NCBI GenBank assembly: GCA_004194705.1
Contig: SADC01000146.1
Coordinates: 248,001-312,000 of the forward strand
From: Ditylenchus dipsaci
Lineage: Eukaryota; Nematoda; Chromadorea; Rhabditida; Anguinidae
Direction: 5' to 3'
DNA: 64,000 nt
Position 1 is the first letter of the stretch; every line of letters starts with the position of its first letter. Below the pieces are notes generated by a model that worked only from the letters and a program-made list of their open reading frames with translations, was not told the DNA's origin and did not search any database. This document shows, in pieces, positions 21,701 through 31,705 of this stretch. Position numbers and translations under genes: made by a program.

Positions 21701-23257
21701 TACATGGTTCTCAAAAAATTTCTTATAAAAGCAAAATGGTTCTTTTCCGTTATCGAGAGCTCACCATAAACTAGAGTTGGCCCGGAATTCCGGTTCCGGT
21801 TTTCACAAAACTAAAATTCCGGTTCCCGTCTAAATATCAATTCCGAGCCTAACTCTTTTATAATTTTGCTCTTGCTCGGCTGATTTTGAACGCGTATTTT
21901 CAACTTTTAAGCAAATTTTTCGTGTTAAATATGAATATATACAAAAAATCATGTAAACAGGCAGCAATTTTTTTCGAAAACTTTTTTTTCAACTCCGGTT
22001 TCGGTTTCAGCAAAAGTGAAATTCCGGTTCCGGTTCCGGTTTCCACAAAAATCAAATTCCGGTTCCGGTTTTCACTAATCTAAAATTCCGGTTCCGGTTT
22101 TCACAAATCTGAAATCCCGGTTCCGGTTCCGGTCCAAATATCGTTCATTCTTACAGATTATGCCTTTTAACATTTATAGCAATGCCAAACTTATTCTTTG
22201 TTTAGGTCAAGAGTTACAACGCTGAGTCGGAGGTTTTCCAACGGATCTCCAAACAACGAGATTTGCACAGGGAGTTTTGCCAAAAGCTCAGAAACTTGAG
22301 ACTAAATGAGTTCATGACTGGCTTTCATAAAATTGGATTGGCCCTGAAGGACATGTACCAGATGATTACGAGTGAATAAGCTTTAACATTTAGTACCAAT
22401 TTCATTTCTAATGTTTCAGTGGGTGGCGATGCATCATTGGACCTTGTAGATTCGCTCGATCCCTTTAGTGAAGGAATAAGCTTCGGGTAATTAATCCATT
22501 TAACTTATTTCATTTGAAAATGTATCTATGTTTTTCAGTGTCCGTCCTCCGAAAAAGTCATGGAAACAAATTGTTAATTTATCCGGCGGTGAGAAGACCT
22601 TGGCATCTCTGGCATTTGTATTTGGACTGCATTCTTGTAATAACTTTTGGGTAATTTAAATAAAGCTCGTGATCTCCTTATCAATTTTAGACCGACCAAC
22701 GCCATTGTACGTGATGGATGAAATTGACGTAAAGCAGTTTAAAAACTTCTATGGTCGGATTCAAACAGTCTCATAAATTTAGGCTGCCCTTGATTTTCGA
22801 AATGTCTCAATCATATCCAGCTACATATTGGAAAAGACAAAGAATGCCCAATTTGTTGTTATTTCTCTGAGGAATAACATGTTTGAGAGGGGTGACAGGA
22901 TCGTCGGCATCTATAAGATTCATGACTGCACCCAAAATGCTGTTCTTGATCCGAAAGCGGCTGAAAGAGAACGCAAAAGGTTGAATCGGGTTCTTTTTAT
23001 TCGTAAGATTAAAATTTTCGCTTTTTAGAATGTCAGAGCTCTGAAGGAATTCACAAAAAAAGAGTTAGCGGACAGGTAACTCTTGGTGGTGTCATTCTTT
23101 ATAATGCGTTGCTTATTTTTCGCAGAGTCATGAGGATCGATCTCTGATCGCAGAAATATCAATGAATGAAGATGTCGACTTGGATGGAATCACCAACGAG
23201 GATGTTTTGAAGAAACTTAGCTTGTCTCCAGTTGATGAAACACCAGAATTAGTCTAG
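9708..23257 (+). CDS. SMC4: Structural maintenance of chromosomes protein 4 (condensin ATPase subunit), 27 exons
   Basis: SMC4 pairs with SMC2 as the ATPase core of condensin, which compacts mitotic chromosomes. Exons: 9708-9831, 9882-10030, 10081-10271, 10320-10496, 10554-10846, 10895-11035, 11085-11234, 15167-15388, 15441-15562, 15610-15848, 16440-16522, 16569-16688, 16745-16855, 16912-17022, 17075-17291, 17341-17467, 17511-17625, 17946-18339, 18613-18954, 19006-19110, 22206-22371, 22420-22486, 22539-22636, 22691-22728, 22783-22989, 23029-23075, 23128-23257. About 1,429 residues result if four missing bases are allowed (human SMC4 is about 1,290). Visible parts: Walker A GPNGSGKSN (~98-106), long coiled coils, hinge from GDLGAIDAQYD (~605) to MTGGG (~739), second coiled coil, signature LSGGEK (~1271), Walker B LYVMDEID (~1295). 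FKSYFG, YTLNG and SLDPFSEGI are SMC4 hallmarks. Frame breaks: one base missing near 10167-10170 (ASKIRS), one near 11107-11110, two near 15829-15832 (HIPGIYGRL). All are at homopolymers and are probably assembly errors. An in-frame upstream ATG at 9609 is less likely to be the start. Confidence 0.93.
11810..12110. repeat. Degenerate minisatellite (GGTACCCAGGTGG type)
   Basis: Units of about 25-30 bp with GGTGGTACCCAG, AGGTGGAGGTAACCAGG and GTATCCAGG recur about ten times. A comparable but distinct array lies at 31410-31705. Confidence 0.6.
12390..13308. mobile_element. Foldback element nested in the MULE-like element
   Basis: Arms of about 260 bp mirror each other. ACTATAGAATCACCCCCC is at the left and its inverse near 13270-13297. 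GCACGGAAAGACTTTGGTTT is mirrored near 13180-13200, and the GGAATTCAAAAAAA blocks are mirrored too. The left arm also contains the dispersed phrase CCTTGGTCCCCCAAGG (12545). The loop holds the hairpin element at 12797-12905. Confidence 0.65.
12797..12905. mobile_element. Short GC hairpin element (TGTCTAAGGTAAGTGAG ends)
   Basis: The ends TGTCTAAGGTAAGTGAG and CCTCAGACA frame inner inverted repeats (GCGCATCTC / GAGATGCGC). The core is a stem of AAGCCCCCTGCGC with its inverse around a CTTCG-type loop. Related copies lie at 29832-30030, 36570-36660 and 60470-60560. Confidence 0.6.
13580..13935. repeat. Foldback with GGCGCAAA arms and AAGGTAAAAGTATGAAC loop hairpin
   Basis: The outer arms repeat TTTTTTTGGCGCAAA (left) and TTTGCGCCAAAAAA (right). 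Inside, TACAAAAAGGTAAAAGTATG is mirrored exactly by CATACTTTTACCTTTTTGTA. The inner hairpin, with flanking 'GAGGTATCATTTATTG', recurs at 34380-34510 and 50095-50225. Confidence 0.65.
14014..14271. mobile_element. hAT-type MITE with 8-bp TSD (258 bp)
   Basis: TAGGGTCGCACGG at the left and CGCGCGACCCTA at the right are inverted. Identical GTTTTTAG repeats flank them (14006-14013, 14272-14279). The interior is a run of CCGGTTTT and GGTTTTCGG units. It is a pure structural element with no coding capacity. The rest of SMC4 intron 7 (14280-15166) is A+T-rich with no gene. Confidence 0.8.
15875..16432. mobile_element. Foldback element filling SMC4 intron 10
   Basis: TGGTACTTGTGCCATCGGGA with CCACCATCCAAAAT at the left is mirrored near 16385-16425. 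A second pair (TTTATACTTTTCTCAAAAAA and its inverse) lies inside. The centre carries GGCAAGGGTAGGCCACCG, a copy of the dispersed AGGGTAGGCCAGCG module. Confidence 0.65.
17673..17927. mobile_element. C-tract MITE, copy 1 (SMC4 intron 17)
   Basis: The left end GACGCTACTGTCATATACCC runs into a C-tract. The right end, read inverted, is GGCACTACTGTAATATTGCC. The flanks AAATAAAC and AAATAACC (17665-17672, 17928-17935) are 8-bp duplications with one difference. The interior contains 'AAGCCTAAGGGCTAAGCC'. Sister copies: 34877-35116, 41229-41453, 44676-44917, 50230-50386, 63160-63470. Confidence 0.7.
18355..18560. repeat. Small foldback in SMC4 intron 18
   Basis: TACCAAATCCAAATT is mirrored by AATTTGGATTGGGG, and AAACCACCTGAAATAT is mirrored by ATATATTTAGGCGGTTTT. 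This explains why this intron is 273 bp rather than about 50. Confidence 0.5.
19132..19593. mobile_element. TTAA-flanked MITE, copy 1 (SMC4 intron 20)
   Basis: The inverted ends AGGAAGGGTGAAAGCTGTCA and AGAGAGGGTGAAAGCTGTTA (read inward) lie between TTAA at 19128-19131 and 19594-19597. The arms continue inward (GTCTCGACACGAAAG, GCCATATTTTGTCGAC). A TTAA target is typical of piggyBac-like elements, though the end sequence is not the canonical CCC. Copy 2 is at 61199-61645. Confidence 0.65.
19685..20850. repeat. Two adjacent foldbacks in SMC4 intron 20
   Basis: First (19685-20060): CGTGTTCAGCGTGGTCAATT, ATGTAAAACTACC and AAAATATTTTGAC are mirrored. Second (20060-20850): multiplied GATTTACCCGTCAAATT motifs are mirrored as AATTTGACGGGTAAATC. 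Inner arms ATGACTTGGATCGCC and CCAGAAGCCCCTGAAA are also mirrored. No coding capacity and no target duplication recognised. Confidence 0.6.
21025..21300. repeat. Satellite-like GGTGGATATCC repeat, second locus
   Basis: Two units of the repeat at 113-560: AGGTGGATATCCATCTAG at 21028 and GGGGGATATCCACCTGACC at 21191, again about 160 bp apart, with the same GGTGGTACCC and TTTTGGGTTTTGGTGA parts. Confidence 0.65.
21574..21694. mobile_element. Short CCGTATTTC-type MITE
   Basis: TACCGTATTTCATCTAAAAA at the left is mirrored by TATTAGAGGAAATACGGTA at the right. Only about 120 bp remain, lacking the conserved family interior. Confidence 0.6.
21772..22150. mobile_element. hAT-like element with CCGGTTCCGG motif arrays
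   Basis: Begins TAGAGTTGGCCCGGAATTCC and contains many ATTCCGGTTCCGG units. The sister at 57056-57421 has complete ends (TAGAGTTGG / CCAACTCTA). The right end of this copy is not clear and stops shortly before SMC4 exon 21. Confidence 0.55.
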
Positions 23258-23430
23258 GACCAGCAAAAAGAAGGTTGGAATTTCTCAAAAAAACAGTGAA
23301 ATTTAGGAATGGTTTCAAGATTTCTCGCAGTGATTCGCTTGACCACTATTTTTAATTAAATTATTTTAGGCTCTTTGCAGAAGTCACCCCTCTCAAATTG
23401 GGCAAGAGATCTCATAGCAAAGAAAACTAG

Positions 23431-23436
23431 AATAAA
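23431..23436 (+). terminator. Candidate polyadenylation signal of SMC4
   Basis: AATAAA occurs 174 bp after the SMC4 stop. A second, AATAAA, lies near 23500. Both are before the COPS3 start. Confidence 0.45.
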
Positions 23437-23647
23437 GTTTTCTTTTTTGTTGTCCATACTGGTTATTGTCTGTAATTTCCGTATCGGCTTAGCACAATCA
23501 ATAAAGATATGAGGAACCTGACTATGTTTTTTTGAAGGATCTACTGTCTTTTGTTATTTACTACATGTAACATTTACGGAAAATTATATTTTCAAAAATA
23601 TTATTTGTGAATTTGTGTGAATTATTTAGTCATTTGGAATTGCAAAT

Positions 23648-26600
23648 ATGGTTAACCAAGTGCAAGCGTTCACATCTTCTATTAATAACCTGACTGGTGA
23701 ATGTAAGTGTCTTATAATTAAGCTATATTCTTAGTAAGCTATTTGTGGAACTTATTGTGCGACAATTCTATCATTCATAAAATGGCTGTGGCTGGTGTCA
23801 ATTTCTCTTCCCTAAACACTTTCCCTATAAAATTACTGATTTACACTAGCAGATAAAAAATTTTTCCCGTTTTTTGAGCCAGCATATAGCGCTACTCTGC
23901 TAGTCTCTAAGAAGATGTCAACTCACGCTATATTTCACGTGTGAATTTTTTCGGATGCCATTCAGTACCCAAAATTTTCTTACGTTTCTGAATCAGATAT
24001 CAAATAAGAAAAAATTGTCGCACAGTTCAAATTTCTGTATCAAAAAAATTATTGTACAGTGCGAATTTGCGTATCAAAAAAATTGTTGTACACTGCAAAT
24101 TTCCAAATGCCTGGGACAATCCATAGAAAAATTGAAAAATATTTTTAGAAAAAAGAATTCGAATTCGAGAAACGCCTATAATTCAAACTTTAGCCACTGT
24201 CAAAGAGCTGGTTGAGTTCTGTAAAAAGTGGCTGGAAGAGGCAGCTGATAGACTTTCCATCTCTGACTTGGATCGTCTACTCAATCAAGTGCAATTGCCT
24301 CGATATACCCTGGGTCACACTTGTTTGCTGCTGGCCAAATGCTCTAAACTGAAAAATGAATCAGATTACATTGATTTCTTGACTCGAGTGGATGATTCAT
24401 TGCTTTTGATGAATGAAAATCAGATATTTTGGGCACCAGATATTTGTAAGTCATCCAAATTTGTCAAATTTCCTGACCAGTCACTTTAACTTTTTAGACT
24501 ACCGCCTTTTCCAAAGTATCACCGAAGGGCTTCTGGCCAAAAATCTTTCACTGCATGGCATCCGCCTGCTCAGTAATGCAATTCTCAAACTAACTGGCGG
24601 ATCCACCGAGTATCTCACCAATATTCATGCATCTTTGTTCTGTCTATGTTTGAAGGCCCGAAACTTTACTGAAGCTTTGCCCTTCTTTACACTCAATCCT
24701 ACGGAAATGTTTTTGACAGGCTCTGCATTTGCTTTTCCAGGTGATTTGTTGTTTTGCGACTGCAAGAACTAGTTATAGAGGCACTTTCGCGGTTTTTCGT
24801 AAACTTTTTGTGTTCGAACGCCTTTTGATTTGGCTGCATGTAAATTGCAGAACTTTTTTTCTAGCACCTTTTTTAAATATTAGTACAAAGGCGGATGGCC
24901 GCTTAATTTTTTGGATGTCTAAAAATAGGAAAATTTGGAATTCGATCTCGAGATTTTTAGGTGCCCAACCAAAATCTGAAAAAGTGCAATCGATAAAGCT
25001 CGTGGGAGTTGAGAAAACGCATAAAACAGCTTTTCAAAATATTTACTCTATGCTGAGATATAGATCCACAAATTCGGGGGTCGCCTTATTAGAGGAAATA
25101 CGGCAATTCTTTATTTTTAAAAGCTAAAAATGACAATTTTTAATCGAAAATGACTCAAAAGGTCAAAATTGGGATACAAAATCGATAAAATACTTCCAGT
25201 TAAAATATTACACACCAAATGGATCATAAACAAGCGAAAAAAGGTAATTAGGTGTTGGATTTCAGAAATTGGGTGCTGTATACTAATTTTTTGACTAACA
25301 AGAGAGCCCCACGAACTCTGAAATGAAATTTGTTTGTAGAGCATAGTCGATTTACTAATGGGATTTCCGGCTTTTTCCCAGAAAGAAAAATCAAATCTGG
25401 AGACTCGAGAATTATGTCAAAATAGGCCAAAATTGCCTTGGTCCTTCCTGTGGATTTTCGAAAACATATTTTCTACAGTCAAGCCTTAATACATTGAAAC
25501 GGTATAACGACGACTCGATACACATTGTGACTCGATACACCAACTCGATAGAGTTGCGACTCGATACGCCAACTCGATACAGTTACGACTCGATACGCCA
25601 ACTCGATACAGGGACTCGAGTTTGACCTTCGTCTAGTGTTATTTTGACGTTTTGTCATTTTTTCGATGTGTGATGGGCTTTAATATCTTTTTGCGTCTCT
25701 GAATCCTTGGTTCTCATCGTCATTAGGGTGTTTGGCACCTTCTGAGATTTCATACAGAGTTTGCGCCTTCTACAAAATTTCAGGCCATTTTACTGTCTTT
25801 TTATAATTTAGGCAAAGCCTTAGGCAAAGGGTAGGCCAGCGCGCGTTAGGACGGGCTCAAATATGTTCTGAAACTACAAAACGGCTGAAAATATAAAAAA
25901 TTCGTAAGGGCATGAATTAAAAAAATGTTACAAGGTTACCCTCTTCGGGGACATAGGGGCCTTGAGAATAAAATATGCGCTTGGAATATGCGCGCACATA
26001 CTTTAGAGACAATTCTGAGCGATTCTCTCGATTATGTACTTATTCGTAGGCTCTTTTGCCAAACTCTAAAGAGAAAATCAAGTGATAAATAAGAAATAGG
26101 ATATCCAGCGGCATCGCATAAATTAAGCTGCTTTCCGAATGTTTAGCCATTATCAAAGTAAATATATGGTTAGAAGTGATGAATATTGATACAAAACAAT
26201 AAAAAATGTCAAAATATAAAAATAACAATCGGCGGGAGCCGAACTCGAGACCCGGTGTATCGAGTTGGCGTATCGAGTCGTAACTGTATCGAGTTGGCGT
26301 ATCGAGTCGCAACTGTATCGAGTTGGTGTATCGAGTCACAATGTGTATCGAGTCGTATGTCAGTCCATTGAAACCCCAAAGGTTGGATCCGCAGCTGGGT
26401 CCTACATATTTTTTAACATTCAAATAGTGTCGGACCTTGCTTAGGATCGAACTTCTGGGGCTGTCACCATATGAAGAGTAGATTATCAACAAATATATTT
26501 TTTTTAATCCAAAGGGGGGACCAAAACAGCTCACGGTTCGATGTTTCTCGAGTCTCCAGATTTGATTTTTTCTTTCTGTGGGGAAAAAAGCCGGAGTAAG

Positions 26601-28614
26601 TAATAGAAGTAAATCGACTATGCTCTACAAGATAAACGCATTTTACAGTTCGTGGGATTCCCTTGTAAGATTCAATTTGATCTTTTTGATTTTTTTCCCT
26701 TTTCTAACCTAAGCAGCCTTCGGTTCAGGAGAAGTCAGCAAACCTTAGAATAAGCTAAAAATGTACTTTAAAACTGCTAAAAGCAATAAAAAACAGAACG
26801 CCGCAAATTTTAAAATCTATCAAAGCCGCCAAATGACCACGCACCTTAGAAAAATAATAAGTATGATTTTAAATTTGTTTTCAGGATTGAATGCTGCAAA
26901 TGAGTCAAGCTCTTCATCCTCTAAGGCAGCGCTTAATGGCTGCTCTCCTCCTCCCCAGGCTGCCAATAGCCGAGCCAAATGTTTGCTAGACGCCAAGTCC
27001 TCGCTTTTATACTTCTATTACGGAGGAATGATTTTGTGTGCTCTGGAGCGTTACAATGAAGCTTTGTTGTTTTTTGAGCATGGTATCTGCCTGCCAGCTG
27101 TTCGCTTCTCTGCAATCATGCTGGAGTCTTTTAAAAAGTACATTCTGGTCTCACTGATTGTTGGTCGCAACAACCCAGTTGCTCAACTCCCATCCTACAA
27201 ATCCTCGGTAATCCAGCGAAATGCTCTGCCTCTGGCCAGTGTCTATGTCAATCTGGCCCAACTGGTCCAAAAAGCAATCAATGCTCGCCGAGATGTGACT
27301 GCAGTGGTTGAGGTGTATATGGAACAGAAACGGGATGTTTTTGAAAGAGTTGGTCAATTTTATTGAAGGCTTTTTATTAAAATGGATTTGATTTTTCTTT
27401 CAGGACCAAAATTTGGGTCTTATGAAGCTTTTCATAGTTGCATGCAAAGAAAATGCCATCAAACGACTCGGAAATGTTAGTTACTTGTGTTTAGACTGAG
27501 AAATACCTTAAAACTTATGGCCCTATTTTACGAAGGATAATTTTTTTGTCGGCTCGGATTGTATTGCGCCCTCTAAATTCCGACTGCCATACGACCGGAT
27601 ACACATTATGGCCGGATACAACGACCGGATACAGTTTTTCTGTAAAAGTTTAAAAAAGTATGTTTACCACACGTTTGAGTCCGTCCTAACCTGCGCTAGC
27701 CTACCCGGAGCCTAAGGACTTTTCCTGAAGCCTAAGTGGTTTGAAAAATCGAAAAAGCTAAAAAAAATCAACAGGGGACCAAGGCAAAATTCGACACTGT
27801 ATCCGGTCATTGTATCCGGTCATAATGTGTCATAATATGCACCGATTTTTTCAACTTTTTCAAAAAAAAAATTTTAGACTTTTTAATTGTAAAATTTTCT
27901 AATTAGCAAAGTTTTGAAGAAAAAATGTATTCTATAAACTCATTATATCTTAAAATAAGTTTTTTTCAGTAAACTCTTTTTGAAAAATAAAGGATATCGT
28001 AAAAAGTCTAAAAATTTTTTTTTGAAAAAGTTGAAAAAATCGGTGGGATGAAGGGATATTCGCTAGCGCCAAAAAATTTTTAAGGTCATTACAAATTTTT
28101 TCAAACCATCTAAATTCACCCTACGTAACACACTTTAGATACCCTCAAAATTTAACTACTGAATAATTAAAATTTAAGGTGTTTGTTTCTCTTCACATAA
28201 TTGAAGTCTCTCGCCTCTCTTTCATCATGAATGCGGAGGAAACTGAAAGCATCAGTCGAAAACTCTGCTACAGAGACCAAAACTCAGTGCAATACGACCA
28301 GAAGACCAAAACTTTTCGATTCAATGACACTCCTGTGCATTCCACTTCCTCCAGTTTGGTGAGCAGTCAGCAGGTGGAACAGGCTCTCAGTGAGATGATC
28401 CAGCTCTCCCAGCTCATCAAAAACTACGATGAGGCGACTAGAGTAGGAGTTTTGTAAAAATTTAGATGTAAGCAACAGCTTAAAATTCCAGGTCAATCCC
28501 ACATACATCATCAAGCAAAACAAGAGTGTGAGTGGAGCATCTGGTCTGTTTCCAGAAGATGAGGGTTTCCATGCCTCTAGTTCTCTATTATCTTCTTCAC
28601 CACCAAATGCTTGA
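23648..28614 (+). CDS. COPS3: COP9 signalosome complex subunit 3, 7 exons
   Basis: CSN3 is a PCI-domain scaffold subunit of the COP9 signalosome, which removes NEDD8 from cullin-RING ubiquitin ligases. Exons: 23648-23702, 24194-24445, 24498-24740, 26885-27351, 27404-27475, 28179-28442, 28492-28614, giving 491 codons (human about 423). Family landmarks: LTNIHASLFCLCLKARNFTE (exon 3), then LYFYYGGMILCALERYNEAL and IMLESFKKYILVSLI (exon 4), which match the most conserved CSN3 stretch. PCI-like DQNLGLMKLFIVACKENAI is in exon 5. Exon 6 encodes SRLSFIMNAEETESISRKLC, and the Ser-rich tail ends LLSSSPPNA. A poly-Ser insertion opens exon 4. Oddity: the exon 4/5 junction keeps frame only if the donor is read one base before the visible GT (27353) or one G is extra. 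Introns 1, 3 and 5 are enlarged by repeats. It lies 390 bp downstream of SMC4 on the same strand. Confidence 0.92.
24015..24108. repeat. Short tandem repeat in COPS3 intron 1
   Basis: About two and a half units of about 37 bp, each with GCGAATTTGCGTATC-like sequence followed by AAAAAAATTATTGTACAG. No function is evident. Confidence 0.6.
24775..25110. mobile_element. CCGTATTTCC-family MITE remnant (COPS3 intron 3)
   Basis: The right end CTTATTAGAGGAAATACGGCA and the family interior (CCAACCAAAATCTGAAAAAG, AAAACGCATAAAACAGC, TGCTGAGATATAGATC) are clear. The left end is degraded (TTATAGAGGCACTTT). Confidence 0.5.
25270..26690. repeat. Inverted-repeat arms around a MULE-like insertion
   Basis: The phrase AGAGCATAGTCGATTTACT and the block AAATCAAATCTGGAGACTCG (25310-25415) are mirrored at 26540-26640. 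The MULE-like element 25501-26365 sits in the loop, so an older foldback was probably hit by a later insertion. The left flank also holds a spacer with the AGGGTAGGCCAGCG module at 25828, inside the MULE-like element. Confidence 0.6.
25501..26365. mobile_element. MULE-like element with 9-bp TSD and tandem ends (COPS3 intron 3)
   Basis: Both ends carry three to four copies of GACTCGATACGCCAACTC with intervening CAGTTACGACTCG. The flanks are identical 9-bp repeats CATTGAAAC (25492-25500, 26366-26374). No transposase. The architecture matches the elements at 11399-13391, 51603-52553 and 53920-55724. Confidence 0.75.
27575..28060. repeat. Two adjacent foldbacks in COPS3 intron 5
   Basis: First (27575-27835): GACCGGATACACATTATGGC units at the left are mirrored by GTATCCGGTCATAATGTG. 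The centre has GTCCGTCCTAACCTGCGCTAGCCTACCC, in two parts GTCCGTCCTAACC and GCGCTAGCCTACCC, an inverted copy of the AGGGTAGGCCAGCG module, plus AGGGGACCAAGGC. Second (27836-28060): ACCGATTTTTTCAACTTTTT is mirrored near 28030-28048. Confidence 0.6.
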
Positions 28615-28659
28615 ATTTAATTGCAAAATTTGATTATTACTTTTGTTTTTGAGAAAAAA

Positions 28660-28665
28660 ATAAAG
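28660..28665 (+). terminator. Candidate polyadenylation signal of COPS3
   Basis: AATAAA 46 bp after the COPS3 stop codon. Confidence 0.5.
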
Positions 28666-28929
28666 CAGAGACATTTTCAAGTTTGACCATGATACAATTG
28701 ACCCACTAGTTATCTAATGGTTCACGACCACCACCTCCTCCAAAATATCAAATTTATAATCAATAAAAAGCCTATAAAAACAATAAAAAACACTGTTTGA
28801 TTTAGATTTTCCTGATTTTTTGAATGGTATATGCCCTTAACTAAAAAAATACCGATTTTTAGAGCGATTTTTTATAAAGAAATTAAAATCACAACAAGAA
28901 TTTTCCCAAGTTGGGAAATCGTTGAAGAC

Positions 28930-29262
28930 AAATCTAGTGTATCGTTCAATTTCTTGCTTTTGATGCTAAAAAATTTTTTAACTTGCGAAAGCCACCACTC
29001 TCTTCCACATAAACCTCCTGTTGTAGTTGGCATAATTTTGAGTCAACTCGCTCGCTTGCTTGATTTTAAGGATGATGATGAATATATTTCTTAAAAATCA
29101 ATATCTTTTTTCAGAAAGGGCATCGAGCACAAGCTTGACTTGCTCACTAACATAAATGTGGTGGCACACAAGGCGCAAGCGTCTTTTAAAATATCATTAT
29201 TATTATTCGCGCACATACTCATATCTTACAAGGGAGACCATGTTGGTGTCGTTACGATCTGA
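28930..29262 (+). pseudogene. Unidentified coding-like exons downstream of COPS3
   Basis: An open stretch encodes SLPHKPPVVVGIILSQLARL followed by LDFKDDDEYIS and then a stop. After TTTTTTCAG (29115) a second stretch encodes KGIEHKLDLLTNINVVAHKA and ends at a TGA near 29262. Codon use is less A+T-biased than the flanks. I do not recognise the protein, and no upstream exon is evident. It could be the end of a decayed gene. Confidence 0.25.
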
Positions 29263-29555
29263 AGAAACCTTTATTTCAGATTGATAGAGCACTGAAAATA
29301 TTATTTAAGAGAAATATCCAAATTTCGGCTCTATATGTGTTGAGGTTGCGCCCGAAAAAAATTTTCCTTGGTACCCCCTGCTGATTTTTTCGCGGTTTGT
29401 TTAAATTCTGACTTTGTCTCGTCTGTTGTTCAAAACAAAATTCAAATTCTTAATTTTATCTAATTTATTACATATTTCTAGCAATTTGATAGGAAAAACA
29501 GATTTCTGGTGAACATATGGTATGAAATACGACTTATTTATTCATTTCCTACATA

Positions 29556-30362
29556 AGGGAACATCCATAAATTATGTCAGAAAGGGCGGGGGATCCCATG
29601 CCAATCTGACAAGGAGGGGTGGGGGTAAATGACCTTTTTTTGACATGAATGTCAGATTTCTTTGCGAATTTTTCCAAATTATTCAAAGAAATTTTGCTGA
29701 ATTCAGCCTGAATTTTCTTAAAATTTACTCGAATTTTGTCGAATTTGGCCTAAATTTGGTTAAATTTGGCCTAAATTTATATGTGTCATTTTATATTTTT
29801 TCGCGGAATATCATAATAACGTCTCGAGTGATTTGTGTCTAAGATGTGGGTGCGAGCATCTCAACCCCAGCAATCTCCATGCATCCAGGGTCACTTTCGA
29901 GTGATTTGTGTCTAAGATATGTGGGTATGCGCATCTCAACCCAAAGCAACCAAGCCCCCTGCGCCCCGAAGGGGCGCAGGGGCTTGTTGGCTTAGAAATG
30001 CGGGCACTCACTTACCTTAGACATGATTCCGAGCAACACTCTTGATCAAAAATGTATATAGAGACTCTTTTGCCCAGCTCCATTGACCGAAACGGGGAAA
30101 AAATACCTTGTTAAAAGGGTGGTTATCATGGTTTTTGTCACTCTGGCCAAAAAAATCGGTAAAAAGTATCTTTCCAAGCTTAAAAACCATTTTTAAGCAC
30201 GTATCAGCGAAAAACTGGATGTTGGACGTTTTTGTGCAAAAGTATCATACTATAGTCCGCCCAAGAATATAAACAAAAGCCCATTCTGACATAATCGGAC
30301 AGGGGGAGAGGGTTGTGTCCCAAAAACGGCCTGTCAGTCTGACATGATTTATGGACGTTCCC
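29556..30362. mobile_element. TIR element with AGGGAACRTCCATAA ends
   Basis: AGGGAACATCCATAAATTAT followed by GTCAGA at the left is mirrored by CTGACATGATTTATGGACGT-TCCCT at the right. A G-rich strip follows each end. The interior includes the nested hairpin at 29832-30030. No protein. From 30363 to about 31405 I see no feature. Confidence 0.6.
29832..30030. mobile_element. GC hairpin element, duplicated
   Basis: TTTGTGTCTAAGATGTGGGTGCG occurs twice (29835 and 29907, written here in parts TTTGTGTCTAAGAT and GTGGGT). The stem CCCCTGCGCCCCGAAGGGGCGCAGGGG is present as CCCCTGCGCC/GGCGCAGGGG, and the right end is ACTCACTTACCTTAGACA. Same family as 12797-12905. Confidence 0.55.
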
Positions 30363-31409
30363 TAAAAGACATTGTTGGTCCTAGAGAAATCGACGGCCTT
30401 GCAAGCATTAAAATCGACTATTAGCCCGTCCTTGTCGGTTAATTACATCGTGAAAAACTCGAAACGTAATAAGGTACAAGAAAAAAGCTGACAGAAAGCA
30501 CAAGAAAAATAACAACACCAGGGGGAACCAAGGCTTATGGGCTCGATATTTTAAGGTAACCGTGTGGAAGTTGAACATTAACGATATTCAGGGATAGTAA
30601 AAAAACACGGACATTTTCGTATTATAATTTGTGTTCGAATTTTGTGACAAGTGTTGTGTTTCATATTAAATCTTGGTTATTTTTGATCAAAGAGCTCCCA
30701 GGTATCTCAATAACTTTCATCTATTTTGCTGAGCAAGGAACTACATACATTTCCGAAAATGTCCCTGTTTTTATGACTAACCCTGTACACTTAAAAATGA
30801 TACATGTATAATTTTTTCATCATGAGCTCGATTTTTAAAATTAAAAATTTTAAAATTGAGTGGGTATATTTAATTCGATCCGTATTGAAATGAAAAAGTT
30901 ATGGGCATATCGACCAGCTGGAATATAAGGTATAGCATGTAAAATCCAAAACAAAAAATGCGCCCATTTTTCTATCTCCTATACAGTATTAAAGATGTTT
31001 TGTCTGTCTGTTTGCGGACAATTGATGTTTTTCATTTCTTCGGGTGTTTTTATTTGCTGTTTAGGACAAGTTTTTTTTCTGAATTGAACCTTGAAATCTC
31101 AAAAGTTGAATGCTGTTTTTGGATTTCGGGTTAGAGAATTTTTTCGGTTTCAATTTTGAGAGTCAAAATCTCGGAGTTAAGTTGATGAGACGGCATTCTG
31201 TTTGTAGTGCTAAATCTGAGCTTTAATTTAAAAAAAGATCGACGATAAATGACGAGTTTAAGATAGGCGTGGCGAAAAGTATGGAGGTGGTCATACAGAC
31301 GGAATTCGGATTTTCTCCTTTTTGAAATTTTTTGTTTTTTGTCTCGAGAGGAAAGTTGTTTATATATAATTTATGAAATGTTTTTCATTTTATATTAGAA
31401 GGCAACTAG

Positions 31410-31705
31410 CTTTGTTAAGTGGGTGTGTGAGGGCGTACCAGCAGAGTGGGTAAGCGGGTCAGGATAGTGGGCAGGTATGTCAGGAGAGGTGGTGGGTACC
31501 AGAAGAGTGGGTAGGAGTACCAGGAGAGTTGGTAGGAGTACCAGGAAAGTAGGTGCTGATGCCAGAGACGTGGTAGAGTACCAGGAGATTGGGTAGGTGC
31601 ACCAAGGAAGTGGGTAGGAAAACCAGGAGAGTTGATAGGAGTGCCATGAGAGCGGATGGTGGTACCAGGAGAGTGAGTAGGGTACCAGTAGGTAGGTGTG
31701 GCAGG
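31410..31705. repeat. Minisatellite, unit ~25 bp (GGTACCAGGAGAGTGGGTAG)
   Basis: Around eleven units of TACCAGGAGAGTGGGTAGG type in direct orientation, moderately diverged. Both strands stay open over part of it, but only as a by-product of the repeat. Confidence 0.75.
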
